In this document: positions 14,584 through 23,049 of the stretch, piece after piece
How positions within the stretch are numbered: position 1 is the first letter of the stretch
Layout: every line of letters begins with the position of its first letter
DNA from: a virus
Direction: 5' to 3' (one strand)
Virus record (IMG/VR): IMGVR_UViG_3300006920_000191
Coordinates: 1 to 27,219 of that record
Length of the DNA stretch: 27,219 nucleotides
Made by a program: the position numbers and the translations under genes
The notes under the pieces: model-generated
Told to the model about the DNA's origin: nothing
The model's input: only the letters and a program-made list of their open reading frames with translations
Databases searched by the model: none

Positions 14584-15180
14584 CTAATTTTGTTTTGCCT
14601 CTAAGGCAATTCCGTTTGTATTTGAGACATACGATATGTCTCTTTCTGTAACATAAATATACTCAACTCCTTCAATCTCCCTTACCGGAATCTCATAATG
14701 AAATTCTTTATTCAACTTCTGAGCCATAGTCTCAGTTAAGTTTCTCTTAAATTGCTCTATATTAAGAACAACTTCCCAGCCTGCAGCCACTTGATTTGCG
14801 TGTATCCCTGTCTGAAGAACTAGTTGAGTGTCTGAAAAATCTACATCTAAATCAGTATCTCCTCCTGATCCAAATGAAGCTGTGGGCAAATATAAGCCAT
14901 TATGTGTTAACTTATTTCTTCTTGCTGTTAAGAACACTCCGCTAAACATTGGTTTTATATGCTCTGGAAATGAATCCACTTCCAGAGATTTTTCATATAA
15001 AGCCTGCTTAGCATCAACTTCTTCTCCAAGGACATTGTTTGTGTCTAAAACTAATCCTGCAGAACCTCTATTTGATTTATCTCTATTGATAAAGAAATCC
15101 TTGATCCCCTCGTCACGAGCTTCATTGTTTTTTAGTTCTTCTACATTTTTAGTAACACTAGCTTCCTTGATAGTTTTCAT
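14584..15180 (-). CDS. Candidate GroES-like co-chaperonin
   Basis: 198 residues from the ATG at 15180, chosen because it directly follows the upstream stop; an upstream start at 15231 would overlap that gene by 50 bases. Residues about 71-185 align by eye with GroES. HIKPMFSGVFLTARRN matches the IRPLHDRVIVKRK strand. NGLYLPT fits the mobile-loop GGIVL tripeptide. TQLVLQTG...VAAGWEVVLN matches GEVLAVG...VKVGDIVIFN. IEGVEYIYVTERDISYV matches IDNEEVLIMSESDILAIV. The N-terminal 70 residues and the extended loop (ASFGSGGDTDLDVDF) have no GroES counterpart. T4 gp31 shows that phages can encode divergent co-chaperonins. GroEL lies 1.5 kb upstream in the same operon. The call is by eye, without a structure model. 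Confidence 0.6.
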   Translation of the reverse strand: MKTIKEASVTKNVEELKNNEARDEGIKDFFINRDKSNRGSAGLVLDTNNVLGEEVDAKQALYEKSLEVDSFPEHIKPMFSGVFLTARRNKLTHNGLYLPTASFGSGGDTDLDVDFSDTQLVLQTGIHANQVAAGWEVVLNIEQFKRNLTETMAQKLNKEFHYEIPVREIEGVEYIYVTERDISYVSNTNGIALEAKQN

Positions 15181-15181
15181 T

Positions 15182-15397
15182 TTACTTCTTTTTACTTGCA
15201 GGTGCTTTTTTATTACCTTCTGCGTCTCCATCTGTTACATTAACAGGTCTAGACTGCTTAAGCCCTTCTATCAACCCGGCAACCTGGATATACTTTTGCT
15301 CTCCTAAAAAAGAAGCAACAGCATTAAGTAACTCTCCATCAATTAAGAAAAATTGTTTTTCAACTTCAGCCTTAGGGCTTTCTACATCTTGTGTCAT
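15182..15397 (-). CDS. Small hypothetical protein
   Basis: 71 residues with a predicted amphipathic helix (LIDGELLNAVASFLGEQKYI, then QVAGLIEGLKQ) and a Lys/Ala-rich tail (KKAPASKKK). No family recognised. Its stop is followed after one base by the start of the GroES-like gene. A 67-nt AT-rich gap separates it from the upstream gene, the largest gap in this operon, without a clear promoter. Confidence 0.6.
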   Translation of the reverse strand: MTQDVESPKAEVEKQFFLIDGELLNAVASFLGEQKYIQVAGLIEGLKQSRPVNVTDGDAEGNKKAPASKKK

Positions 15398-15464
15398 AAT
15401 TTTTATTCTTTAAATTTAATAATTAAACTTCTGGCGCTAAATTAATACAATATTTTATAATAAC

Positions 15465-15728
15465 CTAGCTTTTTTTATTTTTTTTTCTATTTATTTCTGA
15501 ATATATATAATGTGATGCAAACATTTTGCATAATGAGGGTATATTGAAGTTGGTTTTTATTTTATCAAATGACCTCTTGTCAAGACCCTCTTCTATACAT
15601 AGATCTTTTGTTGTCTTACTTATAAATTCATAAGGGCTATACACTATCTCCTTGACTTCTTCAAAAGTCAACCCCTTATCTTCAGCTATCTGCTTTATTT
15701 TTATTTCATCAGCCTTATTTAACCTCAT
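15465..15728 (-). CDS. Small helical protein, possible HTH
   Basis: 87 residues beginning MRLNKADEIKIKQIAEDKGL with TFEEVKEIVYSPYEFI, a helix-turn-helix-like layout seen in several small phage proteins, and a basic C-terminus (NRKKNKKS). It starts one base after the stop of the 129-residue gene. DNA binding is an inference from helix pattern and charge only. Confidence 0.55.
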   Translation of the reverse strand: MRLNKADEIKIKQIAEDKGLTFEEVKEIVYSPYEFISKTTKDLCIEEGLDKRSFDKIKTNFNIPSLCKMFASHYIYSEINRKKNKKS

Positions 15729-15729
15729 A

Positions 15730-16119
15730 TTAATTCTTCTTTACTTCAAAACTAAATATCAAATTAAATCCATCCTCAGTCATATTAGGTATGAGTATTG
15801 GGTTTATCTTATTAGTTTTTGTTAGAACCTTTTTTTTCCTTAAGGATGTTAATAAGTTATTAAAAACCTTTTGACTCATGTTGTTTAGATCTTCTCGTAT
15901 CTTAGACCTAGTCTCAGTAGAGAATAATAATCTCTCGACAAGATCTATACTATTTACTTCCCTTGAAAGTTCGTACCTATAATATAGCATTAAAGCTAAA
16001 GCCTCTATTTCTTTCTGCCTTAATTTATGGTATGGCTTAAGAAACTCTAACCAATAATTAAATATTGATTTTTTGTCTGTGTGAATTCTTTTTATGTTTA
16101 TATTCTTTTTTAGTTCCAT
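15730..16119 (-). CDS. Putative winged-helix/HTH regulator
   Basis: 129 residues. KLRQKEIEALALMLYYRYEL and NNMSQKVFNNLLTSLRKKKV form two helix pairs like the positioning and recognition helices of a winged helix, followed by a short beta section (INPILIPN...LIFSFEV). Similar proteins recur near the capsid-gene block of Bacteroidota phages; I treat it as a possible transcriptional or replication regulator. The start lies inside the 3' end of the preceding gene (62-nt overlap). Confidence 0.6.
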   Translation of the reverse strand: MELKKNINIKRIHTDKKSIFNYWLEFLKPYHKLRQKEIEALALMLYYRYELSREVNSIDLVERLLFSTETRSKIREDLNNMSQKVFNNLLTSLRKKKVLTKTNKINPILIPNMTEDGFNLIFSFEVKKN

Positions 16120-16345
16120 AATACCTTATTTTTATTTTAAGTATATAGTGATTTGTTTTTTTCCAACCCACTATATTCGTTGTAAGAAGAAAGCCTCCTT
16201 TGGATAAAGTTTTGTTTACTGACTCAATTAAATTATGAATACCAGTAACTTTATCATCTAAATACTTTATCTCTGAGTCAACTATTTCTTTCTTTAAGAG
16301 ACTTCCCTTCCAGTTCTTTTTATCTAAAAGATCCGCAAGATTCAT
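16058..16345 (-). CDS. Small basic protein of unknown function
   Basis: 95 residues with a charged N-terminal helix (LLDKKNWKGSLLKKEIVDS), a central NLIESVNKTLS segment and a Lys/His-rich tail, which covers the 62-nt overlap with the next gene. The start overlaps the upstream stop (TAATG). No domain recognised. The basic tail may reflect the overlap rather than a selected function. Confidence 0.55.
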   Translation of the reverse strand: MNLADLLDKKNWKGSLLKKEIVDSEIKYLDDKVTGIHNLIESVNKTLSKGGFLLTTNIVGWKKTNHYILKIKIRYYGTKKEYKHKKNSHRQKINI

Positions 16346-16695
16346 TAGTTCTTGGTATTTTCTTTAAGAAACTTATCACCATATTTATCAGCATACATAT
16401 CTTCCCATTCAAATATGTCTTGAGCCTTCTCTATCTCTGTATTTCCACAAGGCACACAGTAGGTAATCTCTGCATCAGGATTTTCATCTGTCGATGGAAT
16501 AGTTACTGTTTTAAGACCTATGCTTAAGCATGTCTTGCAGTACTCTACCGTTTCACTATCGTAATTCTCTTTGCTTTTCATTTTGTTTAATAATTTAAGG
16601 TCTTGTATAATTTCAGTGTCATAAATTGGAAAAGGAGCAAAATTATTACATCCTTCCCTTCTTTTTATTTCGTTTTTTAGATTAGTATTGCACAT
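16345..16695 (-). CDS. Zinc-ribbon protein
   Basis: 116 residues with two CxxC pairs, C53-x2-C56 (EYCKTCLSIG) and C80-x2-C83 (TYCVPCGN), spaced as in a four-cysteine zinc ribbon. An acidic C-terminal segment follows (DIFEWEDMYADKYGDKF). It starts 2 nt after the GroEL stop. Such ribbons commonly mediate nucleic-acid or protein contacts in phage transcription or late-gene control. The partner is unknown. Confidence 0.6.
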   Translation of the reverse strand: MCNTNLKNEIKRREGCNNFAPFPIYDTEIIQDLKLLNKMKSKENYDSETVEYCKTCLSIGLKTVTIPSTDENPDAEITYCVPCGNTEIEKAQDIFEWEDMYADKYGDKFLKENTKN

Positions 16696-16697
16696 GC

Positions 16698-18447
<1,750 letters not shown>

Positions 18448-18448
<1 letters not shown>

Positions 18449-18630
18449 TATAAATTTTCTAATTGTTTTACTAGATACTTATTATCTTCACCTGTACTCA
18501 CGTAAGATGTACCATTTACTATAAATACTTCTATTGGGCCATTTCCAAAGTCTGCATTAAGAACTGTTCCGAATTGCCTAAGGAACTCTATAACGCTATC
18601 TTCCAGCATTACAAACATATCTTCTACCAT
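18448..18630 (-). CDS. Small acidic hypothetical protein
   Basis: 60 residues, mostly acidic, with an N-terminal helix (MLEDSVIEFLRQFG) and a beta-like middle (PIEVFIVNGTSYVSTG). Overlaps the upstream gene by 7 nt and its stop overlaps the next start. Function unknown. Confidence 0.55.
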
Positions 18631-18842
18631 TTCTTATCTGGACAATTAGTTATCAATGATCTTGTTTTTGCTGCCAATGGGCACCCACACAATCCACACG
18701 TGTCTGCATTTGTCTTATTAGGACACGCGTTACATATTGTTCTTCTTGCTGTAAACACTTCTTCATCTTTTTCACTGGATATACCTAGCTTTGATTTGAC
18801 TAGATTCTTGTATCCGTTTACTATTTCTTGAAACCTACTCAT
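18624..18842 (-). CDS. Small cysteine-rich zinc-binding protein
   Basis: 72 residues: a helical N-terminus (FQEIVNGYKNLVKSKLG), then CNACPNK (C37, C40), CGLCGCPLAAKTR (C49, C52, C54) and NCPDKKW (C67). This arrangement, ending in CP..KW, recurs in small proteins of Bacteroidota phages and is expected to bind zinc. It overlaps its neighbours on both sides. The role is unknown; adaptor or nucleic-acid binding are possibilities. Confidence 0.65.
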   Translation of the reverse strand: MSRFQEIVNGYKNLVKSKLGISSEKDEEVFTARRTICNACPNKTNADTCGLCGCPLAAKTRSLITNCPDKKW

Positions 18843-19056
18843 TACTTTCTTTTTTGAAATACCCTGTATTAGTTAAGAACTCTCTCATGCCTTTTATAAC
18901 ATCTTTACCTTCAGTAATCTCAACGCCTTTAAGAAACATTTTGTCTTTCGTAAACCTAAGGACCTCTATCATATCATCCCCTCCATTTGAAAAAATTATA
19001 GTATTCTCTTTAATATTGTCTGTTAAACCTAAAACACTCTCTTTATTTTTACTCAT
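18835..19056 (-). CDS. Hypothetical protein in chaperonin operon
   Basis: 73 residues, no membrane segment or cysteines. Strand-rich centre (NTIIFSNGGDDMIEVLRFTKD) and a helix near the end (VIKGMREFLTNTGYF). Overlaps the zinc protein gene by 8 nt. No family recognised. Confidence 0.55.
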   Translation of the reverse strand: MSKNKESVLGLTDNIKENTIIFSNGGDDMIEVLRFTKDKMFLKGVEITEGKDVIKGMREFLTNTGYFKKESNE

Positions 19057-19058
19057 AA

Positions 19059-19295
19059 TTATATATATTTATCTACTTTCATTAAAGACACTTTTAATCC
19101 TGTGTCTTTGTTTATATAAAGGATTTCATGCATATACTTAAGCATTCCGAATCCCATCTCAGTCAACTCTATCTCAATATCTTCAGCAAACTTTCTGTCC
19201 GCAATAATGAACAAATCTTCACCTTTAGTTATAATATCCATCAAGGATGTTAATTTAGACTTGAAGTTACTGTTGTTCTTCAGTACTATCGTCAT
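19059..19295 (-). CDS. Hypothetical protein in chaperonin operon
   Basis: 78 residues with mixed helix and strand (LTSLMDIITKGEDLFIIADR, then FAEDIEIELTEMGFGM). Starts within the previous gene (29-nt overlap) and is followed 2 nt later by the next. No recognisable motif. Confidence 0.55.
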   Translation of the reverse strand: MTIVLKNNSNFKSKLTSLMDIITKGEDLFIIADRKFAEDIEIELTEMGFGMLKYMHEILYINKDTGLKVSLMKVDKYI

Positions 19296-19566
19296 CTACG
19301 CTTGAGTTTATTTGATCAGTTATTTTTTTAGCTACAAATAGAGATAGATCTTTTAAAGAATCTTCAATGTCCTCTACTGAAATGCTTTTGTGCTTTAAAC
19401 CATAACCAATCCTATACTCAACAGTTTTTCTTTGTACTGATGATAATGAGCTAGCTTTATTCACTATTAATGCGTAATGCTTCAATAGGTTCTCTTTGTT
19501 TAGATTAAAGATCCTCTTTGTAGTTGGACCCATTTTAATATCTACATTATTAATACCTTCATTCAT
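19267..19566 (-). CDS. First gene of chaperonin operon, unknown function
   Basis: 99 residues, helical, with KENLLKHYALIVNKASSLSS and QRKTVEYRIGYGLKHKSI segments and an acidic tail (DDDSTEEQQ). It begins 18 nt after a strong consensus -7 box, so it leads the transcript that carries GroEL. No family recognised. Confidence 0.6.
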   Translation of the reverse strand: MNEGINNVDIKMGPTTKRIFNLNKENLLKHYALIVNKASSLSSVQRKTVEYRIGYGLKHKSISVEDIEDSLKDLSLFVAKKITDQINSSVDDDSTEEQQ

Positions 19567-19583
19567 TGTTTGATGATTTTCCT

Positions 19584-19614
19584 CAAAGATACACTAATTA
19601 TTTTAACATGCAAG
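19584..19614 (-). promoter_or_regulatory. Promoter of the GroEL operon
   Basis: On the minus strand CTTG, 19 nt, then TATCTTTG fits the Bacteroidota promoter TTG-N19/20-TAnnTTTG. It lies between the terminator of the upstream RNA (19635-19667) and the first gene at 19566, with no other gene between. Confidence 0.75.
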
Positions 19615-19634
19615 TATATTTTTCACTTTTAGGC

Positions 19635-19667
19635 AAAAAAAAACTCTACCACGTTACGCAGTAGAGT
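19635..19667 (-). terminator. Terminator of the minus-strand RNA
   Basis: Stem ACTCTAC/GTAGAGT with an 11-nt loop followed, on the minus strand, by nine T. The stem resembles the core (CTCTAC/GTAGAG) of the terminator at 14229-14260. Confidence 0.88.
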
Positions 19668-20013
19668 AATCTCTATCTAAAAAATATATTAAAACAACCT
19701 TAATTAACTTTAGTATTGTTGTCTCCTCTGGAAAAGTAAGGATATAATAATCCCTACTAGAATAGCTTAATCCCAGTGGAGAAGAGAAAATTGCTTAACT
19801 CCCCATTTTAACCTTTTAGTATTTTCTATGAATCCGTTCTACTTGACCTACTTGGGTGGCTTTACCTGCCTTATTTATCCCAACACTCATAAATACTTAA
19901 AGGTTATTTTGAACCTACCGGAGAAACCCTCAGCCTTATTTAGGCCTACCAATCCGATGTCTAAGTTCCTGCCTTTCAGCTCAGAACTGTAATAGCAAGG
20001 TAATGCTATGATT
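19635..20013 (-). ncRNA. Candidate structured non-coding RNA (about 380 nt)
   Basis: This gene-free stretch has a consensus promoter at its 5' side and a rho-independent terminator at its 3' side. The interior is full of perfect helices: ATAGCA/TGCTAT (19992-20009), AGTTC/GAACT (19964-19988), AGGTT/AACCT (19901-19916), a 9-bp AGTAAGGAT/ATCCCTACT hairpin (19735-19758) enclosed by CTCC.CTGG/CCAG.GGAG, and ACAAC/GTTGT (19694-19722). No open frame of useful length runs through it. It shows no tmRNA tRNA-like end and no RNase P core motif that I recognise. The 5' end is estimated from the promoter. Confidence 0.65.
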
Positions 20014-20018
20014 CTTGG

Positions 20019-20050
20019 CAAAGATACAAAATTGTAACTCTATATACAAA
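20019..20050 (-). promoter_or_regulatory. Promoter of the minus-strand RNA
   Basis: TTTG (20050-20047), 20 nt, TATCTTTG (20026-20019) on the minus strand is a near-perfect Bacteroidota promoter. No start codon follows for over 400 nt; the terminator at 19635-19667 comes first. Confidence 0.75.
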
Positions 20051-20077
20051 TTACAATGTCATTAATGTTTGTTATGT

Positions 20078-20317
20078 TTAAGCATTCCTTTTGTCAGCAA
20101 CCCATACAAAGGTTATCATTATGCATATTAAAGAGAACTGCATTGTACTTAGCGTTATGATTTTATCATCTTCTGTCTCTAATTCATTCTTTGAGAACGA
20201 ACTACCTATCATTATTCCAGGAAAGAACCCAAATTGAATTGATGATTTCTTCTTGAAATACAAATAAGGAGCTACTAGTATTGCCGCTATTAATGTTATT
20301 GTTGTTAATGTTACCAT
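20078..20317 (-). CDS. Small membrane protein, two TM segments
   Basis: 79 residues. Hydrophobic segments at about 3-20 (LTTITLIAAILVAPYLYF) and 58-75 (MQFSLICIMITFVWVA) with a polar acidic loop between (SKNELETEDDK). It is the last gene of the eight-gene run. Holin-like size and topology, but without context from an endolysin that role is only a guess. Confidence 0.55.
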   Translation of the reverse strand: MVTLTTITLIAAILVAPYLYFKKKSSIQFGFFPGIMIGSSFSKNELETEDDKIITLSTMQFSLICIMITFVWVADKRNA

Positions 20318-20318
20318 A

Positions 20319-20720
20319 TTATTTTATTTTTAATTTTCTTTTTTTATGTATTTTACCTTTGTTTTCTAATTGGAAAATCTGCATTTCTATTAAATTAATA
20401 CTTGACTTTAATGAGTTTAAGCTTAACTTTAATTCATCCAATGTTACTACTTTTTCTTTAACAGTATTATCTACACCAAAGTTCATACCATTGCCAGCAT
20501 TGCCAGTATTGACAAATCTATGAATACCACTACCTATTGATCCAGTATACGATCCAATAGACGAACTGCCACTAACAGTGATATCTCCAATAATATGGTT
20601 ACCACTATGTGTATGATTACCGCTAGAGTCTATGTATAAATGTTGTAGGCCGTTTAGTGTATTTGGAGATTGATTTCTATCAATCTCCATTTGACTTTCT
20701 TTTTTATAAATATCTTTCAT
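20319..20720 (-). CDS. Gly/Ser/His-rich protein with C-terminal coiled coil
   Basis: 133 residues from the ATG at 20720; a TTG 36 nt upstream is possible but less likely. The middle is repetitive and polar (SSGNHTHSGNHIIGD, then SGSSSIGSYTGSIGSG), resembling small fibre or beta-solenoid tips. The C-terminal half (VTLDELKLSLNSLKSSINLI...) has heptad spacing typical of a trimeric coiled coil, and the tail is strongly basic (HKKRKLKIK). Possibly a small structural fibre. Not recognised. Confidence 0.5.
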   Translation of the reverse strand: MKDIYKKESQMEIDRNQSPNTLNGLQHLYIDSSGNHTHSGNHIIGDITVSGSSSIGSYTGSIGSGIHRFVNTGNAGNGMNFGVDNTVKEKVVTLDELKLSLNSLKSSINLIEMQIFQLENKGKIHKKRKLKIK

Positions 20721-20748
20721 ATCTGGCAAGGTATAATAAATAATTGTA

Positions 20749-20994
20749 TTACGCAAGCAATACTTTATTTATTATTTCTTCAAAATGCTTTAGTGATTTT
20801 ACGAAGTTATCGAAATGAATTTTATCAGCTTTTTTCACCCTGAATAATGTGCTGCATATTAACTCTACTGTTATAAATTGACCAAATCCCAGGCTCTTCC
20901 TATGCGAGTCTGTACTTTTGTTATATGTAAAATTATTGTCTATTAAAACGTCCCTATATGTCTTCTTTGAATTCACCTTTCTTACTTGTGTCAT
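20749..20994 (-). CDS. Hypothetical protein
   Basis: 81 residues, basic, with TYRDVLIDNNFTYNKSTDSH and a C-terminal helix (HFDNFVKSLKHFEEIINKV). Overlaps the portal-like gene by 41 nt. Single cysteine, no motif recognised. Confidence 0.5.
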   Translation of the reverse strand: MTQVRKVNSKKTYRDVLIDNNFTYNKSTDSHRKSLGFGQFITVELICSTLFRVKKADKIHFDNFVKSLKHFEEIINKVLLA

Positions 20995-21202
20995 GTATTT
21001 CGTATTTTAGCTTTCTCCTTTTGTATAGCATTGATGGCATCTGACCCCCTTTAGTGCTGTCCACGATCATAACTCCATGAGTCTTGGCAATATTAAACCA
21101 CTGATCTAAGTTCCATCCTTCAGGAATAGCTGCTAGGTCCACCACTATAGTGTCATCTAACATTTCGTTCTTTACATTTGTATATTTATTTAATTTTTCC
21201 AT
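20954..21202 (-). CDS. Small protein homologous to a portal segment
   Basis: 82 residues. Residues about 22-54 (VDLAAIPEGWNLDQWFNIAK, then a Gly and VDSTKGGQ) match portal residues 457-489 (DLAKVPTGWSVTKWLYFARK, then VVDSFKEGQ). About 15 of 33-35 positions are identical, including both Trp, the Pro-x-Gly-Trp and VDS-x-K-x-GQ. The flanks (about 1-20 and 55-82) are unrelated to the portal and the tail is charged. It may be a decoy or assembly partner that mimics this portal part, or a leftover of a duplication that was retained. It overlaps genes on both sides. Confidence 0.6.
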   Translation of the reverse strand: MEKLNKYTNVKNEMLDDTIVVDLAAIPEGWNLDQWFNIAKTHGVMIVDSTKGGQMPSMLYKRRKLKYEIHDTSKKGEFKEDI

Positions 21203-21344
21203 TTAAAAAATCTTTACTTCTTGGCTTCACTTTAGGTAGTTTAAACATCATTGCTCTCTCTATTTCTCTTATTATTATTGCTTGAGCTTCAGCATCTCTA
21301 TTTAAGGCATCATTATAAGCTCTACTAAAACTATCCTCTTCCAT
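21186..21344 (-). CDS. Small helical protein (52 residues)
   Basis: The ATG at 21344 opens a 52-residue frame: MEEDSFSRAYNDALNRDAEA followed by a long amphipathic helix and a basic tail (KVKPRSKDFLNGKIK). It overlaps the upstream gene by 14 nt and the downstream gene by 17 nt, filling the only gap in this operon, which is why it is called. Function unknown. Confidence 0.55.
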   Translation of the reverse strand: MEEDSFSRAYNDALNRDAEAQAIIIREIERAMMFKLPKVKPRSKDFLNGKIK

Positions 21345-21573
21345 CTATAAATGATTTAGATCTTCTTTTGAATTTATGTTTACTTCCTTCATATGCTTCT
21401 TTTGGTGTTAATGGTTTCTCTAATACATATCCATCATATAGTGGATTATGATGCATTTTTATTGTGTTTTCTTCAACATCCATTACCACAAACCTGTATG
21501 ACTCTGTTACTGGCTTACTGATAGGTGTATCTAGATCTATACTAAAATCTCCTAAATCGATGTTATTGTCCAT
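21331..21573 (-). CDS. Hypothetical protein
   Basis: 80 residues with an acidic N-terminus (MDNNIDLGDFSIDLDTPIS), a strand-like centre (SYRFVVMDVEENTIKMHH) and a basic C-terminus (KHKFKRRSKSF). Overlaps neighbours on both sides. No family recognised. Confidence 0.5.
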   Translation of the reverse strand: MDNNIDLGDFSIDLDTPISKPVTESYRFVVMDVEENTIKMHHNPLYDGYVLEKPLTPKEAYEGSKHKFKRRSKSFIDGRG

Positions 21574-21704
21574 AATAAATATATAATTAATAATAAGAAT
21601 GAAGACAGTGATATTGTTCTAGGTATAAACATAGTTTCAACCCTAACATAGGTTCCCATGAAGAATAATAATGTACCCAAAAACTTATACCACCTAACCT
21701 TCAT
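21552..21704 (-). CDS. Small membrane protein (50 residues)
   Basis: ATG at 21704, 50 residues. Two hydrophobic stretches, about 7-20 (KFLGTLLFFMGTYV) and 32-48 (SLSSFLLLIIYLLWTIT), suggest a hairpin membrane protein. Overlaps the upstream stop by 11 nt and the downstream gene by 22 nt. Function unknown; small phage membrane proteins often act in lysis or superinfection exclusion. Confidence 0.5.
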   Translation of the reverse strand: MKVRWYKFLGTLLFFMGTYVRVETMFIPRTISLSSFLLLIIYLLWTITSI

Positions 21705-21975
21705 TTAACTTTCTCTTTGGATATTTTCTCTCCAAAACTATCCTAGACAATATGTTTACTGTATCAGTAAGTAAATTGACTTGATTTTCTAGTGCTATAG
21801 CTATATCTTCCAGCTCTTTATTTCTCTTCGCTAGTAATTCATTTACAGATGCATAAGGGTCTATATAGTCAGAATTCTTATGATTATCTCTAAAGAAAGC
21901 TGGTAGAGGTAAGCTCAAAGATAAATCTTCTATTTCATTATCTGTAACTGGAGTTATGTGTGTGAATTTTTCCAT
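21694..21975 (-). CDS. Coiled-coil hypothetical protein, first gene of minus block
   Basis: 93 residues from the ATG at 21975 (a TTG 15 nt upstream is also in frame). Residues about 43-80 (VNELLAKRNKELEDIAIALE and on) show heptad spacing for a coiled coil. It lies at the divergence point with the plus-strand block. Confidence 0.55.
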   Translation of the reverse strand: MEKFTHITPVTDNEIEDLSLSLPLPAFFRDNHKNSDYIDPYASVNELLAKRNKELEDIAIALENQVNLLTDTVNILSRIVLERKYPKRKLNEG

Positions 21976-22040
21976 TTTGCTAATGTACAACTTTTTTTTA
22001 AATTATTTTTCATAAAAAGAATTATTTAATTTTTTTTATA

Positions 22041-22048
22041 TATATTTG
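22041..22048 (+). promoter_or_regulatory. Possible -7 box of the plus-strand block
   Basis: TATATTTG fits TAnnTTTG 22 nt before the first plus-strand start. No TTG is present at the expected -33 position, so the call is weak. The AT-rich gap 21976-22070 is the divergence point of the two gene blocks. Confidence 0.35.
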
Positions 22049-22070
22049 TCTGAATTTAAAATATCATAAA

Positions 22071-22493
22071 ATGAAAGTACTATTAATGAAAGACTATATT
22101 GGGACAAAGAAAGTTAAAGCAAAACCTATAACAAGATCAGAGTACCTTAAGTACAGAGGCTGGGATCTTCCAGAGGGTGAGAATCCTGATGATGAGGTTT
22201 ATTTAGTAGAGTATGAGGCTGACCCATTAAGCCCTCCTAATCACCCTGATCATGAAGGTTATATCACAATGTCACCTAAACATGTATTTGAAAAATCCTA
22301 CTCACCTTCTGGTAATTATATCGATAGGTTAAAAATAGAGTTTATTGATCTGGATGACAAGATAGTTCGTTTAGAAGATGCATTATACAAGGGCCTTGCT
22401 CCTGCAACTGAAACAGACATACTTGACAAACAATTGTTATTTATGCAGAGCTATAGAGAAGTTTTGCTGGAAAGAATAGCTACTGGATCTTAG
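22071..22493 (+). CDS. Phage protein with Acb2/Tad1-like C-terminal hairpin (possible anti-defence)
   Basis: 140 residues with two parts. Residues 1-77 carry the widespread phage motif (TRSEYLKYRGWDLPEGEN, DEVYLVEYEADP, NHPDHEGYITMSPKHVFE). Residues about 84-137 (DRLKIEFIDLDDKIVRLEDAL, then DKQLLFMQSYREVLLERI) form a two-helix hairpin with the pattern R..E...L..KI..L and LL..Q...M..Y..VL..RI. That pattern is the Acb2/Tad1 hairpin or crAss001_48-related family. Some members bind cyclic nucleotide signals and block CBASS or Thoeris. Many fused proteins like this one are untested, so anti-defence activity is inference. Confidence 0.65.
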   Translation: MKVLLMKDYIGTKKVKAKPITRSEYLKYRGWDLPEGENPDDEVYLVEYEADPLSPPNHPDHEGYITMSPKHVFEKSYSPSGNYIDRLKIEFIDLDDKIVRLEDALYKGLAPATETDILDKQLLFMQSYREVLLERIATGS

Positions 22494-22520
22494 TAGTATC
22501 AATAAACATAATGCAATGAG

Positions 22521-22550
22521 ATGAGATTAAGTTCTTATCTCATTTTTTTT
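22521..22550 (+). terminator. Terminator after the hairpin-domain gene
   Basis: Stem ATGAGAT/ATCTCAT with a 9-nt loop, followed by eight T. Confidence 0.85.
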
Positions 22551-22615
22551 TATATTTTTTTTTTGGAGAAAATATAGTCGTGTGAGGGATAAATCACACT
22601 TCACCCCCTACCCTT

Positions 22616-22630
22616 CTTAAATTTTGGGAT
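22616..22630 (+). repeat. Direct repeat CTTAAATTTTGGGAT, copy 1
   Basis: A 15-base exact repeat with 22970-22984, the two copies lying near either end of the candidate RNA. Confidence 0.6.
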
Positions 22631-22969
22631 GTAGGGTATCACTTTTGTGAGGCCTATCCTGATGTGTTTATACATTGCTTTCGAGCTATGAGACACTTCA
22701 AGGTGCTAATGGATTAAGTCCCATTAGCTTAAAGTGACAGAGCAATCTGCAGATACTTGAAGGGAGGTGGAATGTACGCCACTAACACATTGGGGACACC
22801 CAACAACTATGAATGCTATTCCCTATTGACATGTGCTATGCACTAGCATCAATGGGGGATAACACAGTTGACAACAACACTAAGAGTTGGCACCACACAT
22901 CGTGAGAAGCTGTAAAAAACCTCTATGTTGTTGTAAAAACCCTTCGGGGAATCAACATTAAACACCTTG

Positions 22970-22984
22970 CTTAAATTTTGGGAT
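22970..22984 (+). repeat. Direct repeat CTTAAATTTTGGGAT, copy 2
   Basis: Exact match to 22616-22630, offset 354 bases. Confidence 0.6.
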
Positions 22985-23049
22985 AATCCAATGTCATCAG
23001 CCCTATGTCAATACTTGAAAGAGTATTTGGTTCTACTTAAATGATGTCA

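Noticed and set aside
14584-15231. Longer start of the GroES-like gene at 15231
   Set aside because: It would overlap the upstream gene by 50 bases. The ATG at 15180 follows the upstream stop after one base.
16345-16695. GroES directly after GroEL
   Set aside because: The adjacent gene is a four-cysteine zinc ribbon without the GroES strand pattern. The better GroES candidate is at 14584-15180.
19635-20013. tmRNA or RNase P RNA
   Set aside because: No tRNA-like 3' end with TTCGA and no RNase P core motif is visible on the minus strand.
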